From assembly GCF_029581195.1 (NCBI RefSeq), contig NZ_CP120737.1, positions 1,984,001 through 2,048,000 of the forward strand: 64,000 nt of DNA, given 5' to 3'. Source of the stretch: Solwaraspora sp. WMMD791 (GTDB lineage Bacteria; Actinomycetota; Actinomycetes; Mycobacteriales; Micromonosporaceae). Of this stretch, positions 35,579-43,471 are shown one piece after another (the stretch's first letter is position 1; each line of letters begins with the position of its first letter). Both the position numbers and the translations under genes were made by a program. Below the pieces are notes generated by a model. The model was not told where the DNA came from and made no database searches. It saw nothing but the letters and a program-made list of their open reading frames with translations.

Positions 35579-37257
35579 CGATCATTGTCTTCGAGCGCCT
35601 TGCGGAAGAAGTCGCGCCCCTCGTCACCGCCGCCGCTGCGCCACTCCTGGGTGATCTGCTCGAGGTCGCTGGTCGGCCGTCGGCCACGCAGCACGTCAAG
35701 GATCTTGTCCTCGGTCGGCTGGCCGACGCGGGAGTAGTTGGCCGGCAGCTCCAGCTTGATCCCCGCCCACGGGTTGGGTTCGAGCCACTTGACCGTCTCG
35801 TTGGAGTAGCCGAGCAGGGCCTCGACGAAGCCGGGGACGTCGGCGGTCTGCACGATCGCCGGGTACCGTCCGACCAGGAAGGTGTACTGGTCGGCGATCT
35901 CCTGGCGGCCCAGCTCGGTCAGCTCCGGGCTGCCGTCGGCGCCGGTGGTGTGGTGCTGGCCGGCGACGCCGTACTGCCGCAGGTGGTACTCCTCGGTGCC
36001 GAACGGGGCGGCGCACCAGTTGAGCACCCGCAGGATCTCCTCGACCCGCTCCTTGCCCAGGCCCTTCTTGACGAAGGTGTAGAAGATCGGCTTCTCCTCA
36101 CCCCAGGCGACCGGGTCGCTCTGACCGTCGGCGTGAAAGATCGGCACCGGCCGCATGTCGAACGTGGGGGTGATCTGTCGCTGCTCGGAGTACATGCCGC
36201 GCCAGGCACCGACACCGTCCTCGTAGCAGATCATCCGGCCGCTGTTGAACAGCTGCTTGGCGTCGGCGGAGCCACGGCTCTCGACGATGTCCGGGTGCAC
36301 CAGGCCCTCGGCGAACAGCCGGGTGGTGAACTCGAGTGCCTCGCGGTACTCCTCGGTCTCGTACTTGAACTCCAGGCCGCCGCCGTCGGTGCGCCGCCAG
36401 CCACCCTGCGCGCCCGGTACGCCGTAGAACATCTGCACCATGTTGAACACCGAGCCGAACGCCCAGACGCCCTTGGCCGGGTCGGTCATCGCCTTGCCGA
36501 ACTCGTACAGCTCCTCGATGCTGGTCGGAGCCTGTACGCCAGCGGCGTCGGTGAGGTCCTTGCGGTAGAACAGCGCGTACGGGAACGGACCGTCGGTCGG
36601 CCACGGCACCGCCGCCAGCCGGCCGCCCCAGACCGCGTACTGCCAGGCGCCGGTGGGGAAGCTCGCCAGGTGCGGGTACGCCAGCGCGGCGTCCCCGGCG
36701 AGGTGCTCGGTGAGGTCCTCGAACAGCGCGCTCACCGCGTCGGAGAAGCGCGGGATCTTGTCGATCTCCCAGTTGGGGGCGCAGAGCAGGTCCGGTACGT
36801 CGCGGGCGCCGAGAGCGGCGCTGAGTTTGTCGGCGTAGGTGTTGCCGTCCTGGACGCTGAAGTCGATCGGCACGCCGAGCTGAGCGTTGACCGCCTGCAG
36901 GTAGGCGTTGCGGTCCAGGCCGGGCGGGGTCGGGCCCCACCAGGGGGTCATCGCGGTGAGCTGCTGGCCGCTGCTCGCGGGCGTCTCGGTGACCGCCTTG
37001 ACCAGCTGTGTGGGGTAGGTGAGGTAGCCGTCGGCGATCGGCCGGACCCCGGCGATGTCGGGGGTGATCAGGTCGACCGGCTGGTACTTGGGCAGTACGG
37101 CGCTGATCGAGTCGACGTTGGTGGCCGTGCCCTGGGTACCGGCCGGCCGGCTGCAACCGGTGAACAATCCGCCGCCGGCGACGGCGGTGGCACCCAGGCC
37201 GAGCAGGCCCAGGAATCGACGTCGATTGGTGGCCGCGCCCGCGAGGGATGGATCCAC
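35575..37257 (-). CDS. Tat-type lipoprotein solute-binding protein of the importer
   Basis: A 560-residue binding protein of the LplA-like family. The leader has a twin-arginine motif 'NRRRFLGLLG' and a lipobox 'LFTGC' with Cys35, so it is exported folded by Tat and anchored as a lipoprotein. 'YADKLSAALGARDVPDLLC', 'YALFYRKDLTDAAGV' and 'RVLNWCAAPFGTEEY' are typical of large oligosaccharide binders. GTG 37257 has a GGGAG site about 7 nt upstream. It is the first gene of the operon, with an operator-like motif about 95 bp upstream. Ligand inferred as a xyloglucan or pectin oligosaccharide. Confidence 0.88.
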   Translation of the reverse strand: MDPSLAGAATNRRRFLGLLGLGATAVAGGGLFTGCSRPAGTQGTATNVDSISAVLPKYQPVDLITPDIAGVRPIADGYLTYPTQLVKAVTETPASSGQQLTAMTPWWGPTPPGLDRNAYLQAVNAQLGVPIDFSVQDGNTYADKLSAALGARDVPDLLCAPNWEIDKIPRFSDAVSALFEDLTEHLAGDAALAYPHLASFPTGAWQYAVWGGRLAAVPWPTDGPFPYALFYRKDLTDAAGVQAPTSIEELYEFGKAMTDPAKGVWAFGSVFNMVQMFYGVPGAQGGWRRTDGGGLEFKYETEEYREALEFTTRLFAEGLVHPDIVESRGSADAKQLFNSGRMICYEDGVGAWRGMYSEQRQITPTFDMRPVPIFHADGQSDPVAWGEEKPIFYTFVKKGLGKERVEEILRVLNWCAAPFGTEEYHLRQYGVAGQHHTTGADGSPELTELGRQEIADQYTFLVGRYPAIVQTADVPGFVEALLGYSNETVKWLEPNPWAGIKLELPANYSRVGQPTEDKILDVLRGRRPTSDLEQITQEWRSGGGDEGRDFFRKALEDNDR

Positions 37258-37350
37258 GGCGCGCTCCCTTCGGTGATCGGGCGAGCGGTCGCCCGCGAGA
37301 AACAGGGACGATGCCACTCGGAGTGGGGGATGTGTGGGTGCGATTCGCAC

Positions 37351-37384
37351 GCTAGAGTTAGTTCGTCTGGTGACTAAACAAAGT
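37351..37384 (-). promoter_or_regulatory. Operator-like AT-rich motif before the importer operon
   Basis: Read on the minus strand from 37384 the motif starts ACTTTGTTTAGTCACCAGAC and goes on GAACTAACTC. It matches 20 of 27 positions of the motif at 31003-31029. TTTGTT and TAACTC are spaced by 16 nt and could be -35/-10 elements overlapped by the regulator site. It lies between the importer operon and the divergent ROK gene. Confidence 0.55.
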
Positions 37385-37420
37385 AGCCGACGGTGACAGG
37401 TGCCACAAGGGAGACCGACA

Positions 37421-37593
37421 TGACGGGAAGCAGCAACGGCGGCGCACCCGACGCCGGCCCGTGTCAGGCACCTCGACGCCGCCCCGGCGGCCGGCTGGCC
37501 GCCCGCCGCCACCCGGCCCGCCGCCACCCGGCCCGGCCGGCACCATGGCGGGTCCGCACGGGTTGCCGCCGTACCATGGCGACCGGGGCGTAA
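37421..37593 (+). CDS. Possible short leader ORF before the ROK gene
   Basis: An ATG at 37421 with GGGAG upstream opens a 57-codon frame rich in Arg, Pro and Ala that ends at the TAA just before the ROK GTG. It contains an 15-16 bp duplication (CCGCCACCCGGCC type) near 37500-37530. Composition is biased and no family is recognised; it may be untranslated leader. Confidence 0.2.
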
Positions 37594-37594
37594 C

Positions 37595-38833
37595 GTGATC
37601 ACCATGCAGAGCGGCCCGCAGCCGGCGGACCTCACTGACGTACGCGCCACCAACCTCGCCGTCGTGCTGCGCTACGTCCGTACCCACGCGCCCTGCTCCC
37701 GGGCGGACATCGCCGGTGCCACCGGGCTCAACAAGGCCACCGTCTCCAGCCTGGTGGCCGACCTGATCGACCGGCGGCTGGTCCGCGAGACCGGGCTGAC
37801 CGAGCACCGGATCGGCCGACCGGCGACCATGCTGGTGATCGACGGCGACGCGTACGCCGCGATCGGCATCGAGATCAACGCCGACCACCTCACCGCCGTG
37901 GCACTCGACCTGGCCGGCGGCGAGGTGCTCTCCTGGCGGCGTGCCTTCACCGGTCTGGCCGCCACCCCGGGTCGGGCCGCCAGCACGGTGGCCGCGCTGG
38001 CCAGCCGGGCCGCCGCCCGGGTCACCCGGCAGGGCCGACAGGTGCTCGGGCTGACCGTCGGGGTGCCCGGACTGGTCGACCACGACGGCCGGGTCTGCCT
38101 CTCCCCCGAGCTCGGCTGGCGCGACGTCGACCTGCGCGCCGACCTCGTGCGCGCGCTGCGCGGGCCGACGTACGAAGTGATCGTGGACAACGACGCCCAG
38201 CTCGCCGCGTTGGCCGAGCACCGGCACGGACCGTACGCCGGCACCGCCAACCTGGTGCACCTGACCGGCGGGGCCGGCATCGGTGCCGGACTGGTGGTCG
38301 ACGGCCGGCTGCTGCACGGCGGCCGGGGCTTCACCGGTGAGATCGGCCATCTGCAGCTCGACCCGGCCGGGCCGCCCTGCCGCTGCGGGGCGAACGGCTG
38401 CCTGGAGGCGCTCGCCGGCATTCCCGCCCTGATCCGTCGGGTGCTGCCCGACGCCGAGATCGACGGCCCGCTCACCGACTTCGCGCCGGAGATCGAGCGG
38501 GTCCGGGCGGCGGCCCGGGCCGGCCAGGCACCGGCCCTCGCCGCGCTGGCCGAGATCGGCCGGCACCTCGGCACCGGCGTGTCCATCCTGGCGAACCTGA
38601 TCAACCCCGAGGTGGTGCTCCTCGGTGGGTACTTCGTGCCGCTCACGCCGTGGCTGTTGCCGGCCGCACAGCAGCAGCTCACCGCGCGGACCGTGGCGCC
38701 GCAGGCGGGTGGCACCGTACTCGCGGCGTCCACGTTGGCCGGTGGCGCGGCGGCTGTCGGTGGCGCGGCGCGGGCCATCGCGGCGATCGACAACGGACGG
38801 ATGCCGACCCCGGTGGGCAAGCCCGCCGGCTGA
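37595..38833 (+). CDS. ROK family transcriptional regulator
   Basis: A 412-residue regulator. The N-terminal winged helix-turn-helix (~20-75, 'CSRADIAGATGLNKATVSSLVADLIDRRLV') is followed by a sugar-kinase-like ROK domain with 'GLTVGVPGLVDHDG', 'NDAQLAALAEHRHG', 'GAGIGAGLVVDGRLLHGGRGFTGEIGH' and the zinc motif C-R-C-G-A-N-G-C-L-E. Such XylR/NagC-type proteins repress sugar genes until a sugar binds. It is divergent from the importer operon, which fits control of that operon and probably of GH31. The start is GTG 37595 or ATG 37604. Confidence 0.9.
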   Translation: MITMQSGPQPADLTDVRATNLAVVLRYVRTHAPCSRADIAGATGLNKATVSSLVADLIDRRLVRETGLTEHRIGRPATMLVIDGDAYAAIGIEINADHLTAVALDLAGGEVLSWRRAFTGLAATPGRAASTVAALASRAAARVTRQGRQVLGLTVGVPGLVDHDGRVCLSPELGWRDVDLRADLVRALRGPTYEVIVDNDAQLAALAEHRHGPYAGTANLVHLTGGAGIGAGLVVDGRLLHGGRGFTGEIGHLQLDPAGPPCRCGANGCLEALAGIPALIRRVLPDAEIDGPLTDFAPEIERVRAAARAGQAPALAALAEIGRHLGTGVSILANLINPEVVLLGGYFVPLTPWLLPAAQQQLTARTVAPQAGGTVLAASTLAGGAAAVGGAARAIAAIDNGRMPTPVGKPAG

Positions 38834-39032
38834 CCTGAGGCCGTCCGGGTCGGCACCCCACCACCACCGAGGGAGCACCGCTGACCGACCCGTCGCCCGC
38901 GACCCGTCACCGACATCAATTCGTGGCGGGCCGGCTCTTGACCGCCGATGCCGATGGATGTCAACCTCAAAGGGCTCCACGGTTAACACGTGCGAAACGC
39001 GGTCAACGGTGGGGCGTTTTTCAGGACGGCCG

Positions 39033-39046
39033 TCGAAGCGCTTCGA
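39033..39046. promoter_or_regulatory. LacI-type operator: perfect 14-bp palindrome
   Basis: TCGAAGCGCTTCGA is fully symmetric and centred on CG, as for LacI-family sites. A second related half, AGCGCTTCC, follows at about 39050-39058. It lies 136 bp before the GH3 start, in the 349-bp gap after the ROK gene (38834-39182) which otherwise shows no gene. The LacI protein encoded after GH3 is the obvious candidate to bind it. Confidence 0.6.
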
Positions 39047-39182
39047 GCCAGCGCTTCCCGGGCAGGCGGCCACCCTCCACTTCGTACCGCCGCCTGCCCG
39101 CACCCTGGGCCCACGAAGCGGTTCGCCGGACCACTTCCGTCCCGACGCGGGCGTCCTTGCCGATCCCGGAAGGCGTTCCACC

Positions 39183-42131
39183 ATGAGCGACAGCACGTTC
39201 CGCGACCCCGAACTGCCGGTCACCGCCCGGGTCACCGATCTGCTCGGCCAGCTCACCCTCGACGAGAAGATCGCCCTGCTGCACCAGCACCAGTCGGCGG
39301 TGCCCCGACTCGGCCTGCCCGCCTTCCGGACCGGCACCGAGGCCCTGCACGGCGTGGCCTGGCTCGGCCCCGCAACGGTGTTCCCACAGGCGATCGGGCT
39401 CGGCGCGACCTGGGATCCGGACCTGCTGCGGGAGATCGGCGAAGCGGTCGGCGACGAGGTCCGCGCGCTGCACCACAAGGACCCCGTCGGCGTCGGCCTG
39501 AACGTGTGGGCCCCGGTGGTCAACCCGCTGCGCGACCCGCGCTGGGGGCGCAACGAGGAAGGGTACGCCGAGGACCCCTGGCTCACCGGCGAACTGGCCA
39601 CCGCGTACGCCCGGGGGTTGCGCGGCGACCACCCCCGCTACCTGCGGACCGCGCCCACCCTGAAGCACTTCCTGGGCTACAACAACGAGACCGACCGGGC
39701 CACCACCAGCAGCAACCTGCCGCCCCGGGTGCTGCACGAATACGAACTGCCCGCCTTCCGGGCACCGCTGGCCGCCGGCGCGGCGGTGGCCGTCATGGCC
39801 TCGTACAACCTGGTCAACGGCGCTCCGGCGCACCTGAGCCCACTGATCGACGGCGAACTGCGCCGTTGGAGCGCCGACGACGTGCTGGTGGTGGGCGACG
39901 CCGGCGCCGCCACCAACATCGCCGGCGTCCAGGGATTCCGCCCCGACCACGTCGCCGGCTACGCCGCCGCCCTGCGGGCCGGCATCGACAGCTTCACCGA
40001 GGACGACACCGACGCCGCGCCGACGATCGGGCGGATCAGCGCCGCGCTGGCGCAGGGTCTGCTGACCGAGGCCGACATCGACCGGGCCGTGCGGCGCATC
40101 CTCGCCGTACGGATCCGGCTCGGCGACCTGGACCCGGCAGAGGCGAATCCGTACGCGGCCACCGGCACCGATGTGATCAACTGCCCGGCGCACCAGGAGT
40201 TCGCCCGGATCGCGGTCCGCGAGTCGGTCGTGCTGCTACGCAACTCCCCCGCCGGTCCTGCCGGCCAACCGTTGCTGCCACTCGACGCCGACCAGATCCG
40301 GCGGATCGCCGTGATCGGGCCGCTGGCGGACACCGTGCAGACCGACTGGTACTCGGGAACCCTGCCGTACGCGGTGACGCCACGCGCCGGGCTGGCCACC
40401 CGGCTGGCCGGCGCGACCGTACTCCACCACGAAGGGGTCGACCGGATCGCCCTGCGGGTCGGCGCCGGCACCACGTACCTGCGGGCCAGCGGCCGTGCCG
40501 ACGGCGGACCGGTCACGGCCACCGTGCCGGAGGCGGCCCAGGACACCTGGTTCGACGTGTTCAACTGGGGCGACGGGGTGATCGCGCTGCGCGGCGTCGC
40601 CAACGGCCGCTACCTGGCCGCCGACGACGACGGGATCCTGGTCGACGACCGGACCGGTCCCGGCGGCTGGGTCGTCAACGAGACGTTCCGGCTGGTCCGC
40701 ACCGACGACGGCCGTACGGCGCTGCACCACCTGGCCCGCGACCGGTACGTGATGATCGACCCGGACGGGCTGCTGCGGGCCGACGGCACCAGTGCCGACG
40801 CGGCGGCGGCGTTCACCGTCGAGCTGATCAGCGACGGCGCCCGGGAGGCGGCGGCGCTGGCGCGCGAGTGCGACGTGGCGGTGGTGGTGCTGGGCAACCA
40901 TCCGATGGTCTGCGGGCGGGAGACCGAGGACCGCACCGACCTGGCCCTGCCCGCCGCCCAGGCGGCGCTGCTGCGCGCGGTGCACGCCGCGAACCCGCGG
41001 ACCGTGCTGGTGCTGACCAGCAGCTACCCGTACGCCGTCGACTGGGCCGACCAGCATGTCCCGGCGATCGTCTGGTCGGCCCACGGCGGGCAGGAGTACG
41101 GCACCGGGCTGGCCGAGGTGCTCTGCGGCGACGCCGATCCCGGTGGCCGACTCACCCAGACCTGGTACCGCGCCACGGCGGACCTGCCCGACCTGCTCGA
41201 CTACGACATCATCGCCGCCGACGCCACCTACCTGTACTTCCGGGGCGAGCCGCTGTACCCGTTCGGACACGGCCTGAGCTACACCACGTTCGCCTACGAC
41301 GACCTGCGGCTGTCCGCCGCGCAGGCGGGAGCCGACGAGGAGGTCGAGGTGACCATCACCGTCACCAACACCGGCGGGCGTGCCGGCACCGAGGTCGTCC
41401 AGCTCTACACGCGGCAGCGCACCTCGCGCGTCAAGCAGCCGCTGCGCCAACTGCGGGCCTTCCGCAAGGTCCGGCTGGAGCCGGGCCAGCGGGAGCGGGT
41501 ACGGTTCCGGCTGGCCGCCGCCGACCTGGCGACCTGGGACGTCACCCAGGGGCGACGGGTGGTGGAGTCGGCCCGGCACACGGTGGCGGTCGGCCGGTCC
41601 TGCACCGACCTGGTGGCCACCGCGACGCTGACCGTACGGGGCGAGCGGATCGGCCCCCGCGACCTGCTCGCCGGCCCGCTGTGGGCGGTGGACAACGACG
41701 ACTACGCCGCGGTGGCACCGACCGATCAGGTCGACGGCCGGGTGGCGGTCAGCGCGACGCAGGACGGCGGCTGGCTCGCCTTCACCGGTGTCGACTTCGG
41801 ACCAGGTCCGACCACGGTGACCGCCCGGGTGGCCCAGCGCAACGTGCTCTGCCGGGCCGGCGCCGACGACGCCGCGCCCGACCGGGCCGTCGACGCCGCG
41901 ACCGTGACGTTGCGGCTGGACGACCCGCTGACCGGTCCGATCGCCGGTACGCTGCGGGTGCCCGTGACGGGAGGCCGGCACGACTGGGCGGACGTCGACA
42001 CGCCGCTGCGGGGTGTGTCCGGAGTTCGAGATCTGTATCTGCTGTTCAGTACGGCAGGCGCTACGGTGAGCTACCTGAACTTCGTCGGTGCCCCGCCCAG
42101 CGGCCGCGCCGGGGACGAAGGGGGAGCTTAG
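39183..42131 (+). CDS. GH3 beta-glycosidase with internal insertion and C-terminal CBM6-like domain
   Basis: A 982-residue GH3 enzyme, probably a beta-xylosidase or alpha-L-arabinosidase. Early motifs are 'LTLDEKIALLH', 'NVWAPVVNPLRDPRWGRNEEGYAEDP' and 'KHFLGYNNETDR'. The nucleophile is Asp239 in 'LVVGDAGA' (most members have S-D-W here). The GH3 C domain is interrupted at ~430-545 by a beta-trefoil/fascin-like insert ('GRYLAADDDGILVDD', 'RYVMIDPDGLLRAD'). An FN3-like domain follows at ~720-820. The last ~130 residues resemble CBM6 ('GGWLAFTGVDFG', 'VRDLYLLFS'). No signal peptide. Its stop shares one base with the LacI gene start. Confidence 0.87.
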   Translation: MSDSTFRDPELPVTARVTDLLGQLTLDEKIALLHQHQSAVPRLGLPAFRTGTEALHGVAWLGPATVFPQAIGLGATWDPDLLREIGEAVGDEVRALHHKDPVGVGLNVWAPVVNPLRDPRWGRNEEGYAEDPWLTGELATAYARGLRGDHPRYLRTAPTLKHFLGYNNETDRATTSSNLPPRVLHEYELPAFRAPLAAGAAVAVMASYNLVNGAPAHLSPLIDGELRRWSADDVLVVGDAGAATNIAGVQGFRPDHVAGYAAALRAGIDSFTEDDTDAAPTIGRISAALAQGLLTEADIDRAVRRILAVRIRLGDLDPAEANPYAATGTDVINCPAHQEFARIAVRESVVLLRNSPAGPAGQPLLPLDADQIRRIAVIGPLADTVQTDWYSGTLPYAVTPRAGLATRLAGATVLHHEGVDRIALRVGAGTTYLRASGRADGGPVTATVPEAAQDTWFDVFNWGDGVIALRGVANGRYLAADDDGILVDDRTGPGGWVVNETFRLVRTDDGRTALHHLARDRYVMIDPDGLLRADGTSADAAAAFTVELISDGAREAAALARECDVAVVVLGNHPMVCGRETEDRTDLALPAAQAALLRAVHAANPRTVLVLTSSYPYAVDWADQHVPAIVWSAHGGQEYGTGLAEVLCGDADPGGRLTQTWYRATADLPDLLDYDIIAADATYLYFRGEPLYPFGHGLSYTTFAYDDLRLSAAQAGADEEVEVTITVTNTGGRAGTEVVQLYTRQRTSRVKQPLRQLRAFRKVRLEPGQRERVRFRLAAADLATWDVTQGRRVVESARHTVAVGRSCTDLVATATLTVRGERIGPRDLLAGPLWAVDNDDYAAVAPTDQVDGRVAVSATQDGGWLAFTGVDFGPGPTTVTARVAQRNVLCRAGADDAAPDRAVDAATVTLRLDDPLTGPIAGTLRVPVTGGRHDWADVDTPLRGVSGVRDLYLLFSTAGATVSYLNFVGAPPSGRAGDEGGA

Positions 42132-43297
42132 TGTCCACGCGGTCACTACCACCGGACGACGGGCCGGCCGGTACCGGCAAACGGCCCGACATGGTGACGA
42201 TCGCCGACGTCGCCCGGCACGCCGGGGTGGCGGTGAGCACGGTGTCCTATGTGCTCAGCGGCAAGCGGGCGATCTCGGCGTCGACCCGCGAACGGGTACT
42301 GGCCAGCATCCACGCGCTCGGCTACCACCCGCACGCCGGGGCACGCGCGCTCGCCAGCCGCCGGGCCAACGTGATCGCCCTGGTCCTGCCGTTGCGCTCC
42401 GGCATGCACCTGCCGGTCCTGATGCAGTTCGCGACCAGCGTGGTCACCACCGCCCGGCAGTTCGACCACGACGTACTGCTGGTCACCGCCGATGAGGGCG
42501 CGGCCGGCCTGCGGCGGATCGCGGCCAGCGCGATGGTCGACGGCATCGTGGTGATGGACGTCGAGATGCGCGACCCTCGGGTGCCGTTGCTGCGCGAGCT
42601 GGAGCGACCCAGCGTGCTGATCGGTTTCCCGGCCGAGGCAGCCGGTCTGACGTGCGTGGATCTGGACTTCTACCGGGCCGGTGAGGTGTGTGTCGCACAC
42701 CTGGCCGCTCTCGGACACCGGCGGATCGCCCTGCTCGGCGCCCCGTCGGTGGTCTACGAGCGGGAGACCGGGTTCGCCCACCGGACCCGGGCCGGGGTCA
42801 CCGAGAGTGCCGCCCGGTACGGCATCGACGCCGTCGCCCAGCCCTGCGAGGAGAACTACGACGCCGTCCGTCGGGAGCTGGCCGGGCTGCTGCACCGCAA
42901 CCCCGGGTTGACCGCGCTGGTGGTGCACAACGAGGCGGCGGTCGGCCACGTGCTTGCCGCGTTGCCGACGTTGGGCCGGCAGGTGCCGGACGACATCTCG
43001 GTGGTGGCGATCTGCCCGGACGAGGTGGCCGAGCGCTCCGGTCCGGCATTGACCTCGGTACTGGTGCCGGCGGAGGAGGTCGGTCGGCAGGCGGTGGCCC
43101 TGCTGATGCGCAAGGTCGACGGCGAGTCCGTCCCCGCCGCCACCCTGCTCGACCCACGGCTGACGGTACGGGCCAGCACCGGCCAGGCGGTCGAGGCGCG
43201 CGCCGAGGTGGTCCCACCGGGTGCCCGTCGACCGGGCGCCAGGCTGGGGCGAGGTGCCTCGTCGACCCGGCGGGCGGCCGGCGCCGGCACGGCCTGA
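42131..43297 (+). CDS. LacI family transcriptional regulator
   Basis: A 388-residue repressor. After a ~20-residue lead, the helix-turn-helix and hinge read 'MVTIADVARHAGVAVSTVSYVLSGKRAIS...GYHPHAGARALASRR'. A periplasmic-binding-type sugar domain follows and ends by ~345, with a basic disordered tail. GTG 42131 overlaps the GH3 TAG by one base, so both are made from one message. Likely autoregulated through the palindrome at 39033-39046, with a xylo- or arabino-oligosaccharide as inducer (inference). Confidence 0.9.
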   Translation: MSTRSLPPDDGPAGTGKRPDMVTIADVARHAGVAVSTVSYVLSGKRAISASTRERVLASIHALGYHPHAGARALASRRANVIALVLPLRSGMHLPVLMQFATSVVTTARQFDHDVLLVTADEGAAGLRRIAASAMVDGIVVMDVEMRDPRVPLLRELERPSVLIGFPAEAAGLTCVDLDFYRAGEVCVAHLAALGHRRIALLGAPSVVYERETGFAHRTRAGVTESAARYGIDAVAQPCEENYDAVRRELAGLLHRNPGLTALVVHNEAAVGHVLAALPTLGRQVPDDISVVAICPDEVAERSGPALTSVLVPAEEVGRQAVALLMRKVDGESVPAATLLDPRLTVRASTGQAVEARAEVVPPGARRPGARLGRGASSTRRAAGAGTA

Positions 43298-43327
43298 CCG
43301 GCAACGCTCGCGGAGCGCGGGGGATCG

Positions 43328-43410
43328 GCGGCGGCCGCAGACGGCGGGTCGGGCAGGCGGCGGCCGCAGACGGCGGGTCGGGCAAGCGGCGGCCGCAGAC
43401 GGCGGGTCGG
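43328..43410. repeat. 29-bp tandem repeat, about 2.9 copies
   Basis: Units start at 43328, 43357 and 43386, each opening GCGGCGGCCGCAGACGGCGG and ending GTCGGGCAG or a close variant. It lies between the LacI and decarboxylase genes. The period is not a multiple of three, so it is not coding. Confidence 0.85.
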
Positions 43411-43471
43411 ACCGGTCCGGATCCGCCGGATCGGGTTGTCTACCGGGCCGATTCTTGATCGACTCGACATC

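Noticed and set aside
38990-43297. A 1435-codon open frame running through GH3 and LacI genes
   Set aside because: Its first ~1050 codons are an Arg/Pro/Gly-rich shadow of GH3 in another frame; only its last part is the real LacI gene, which starts at 42131.
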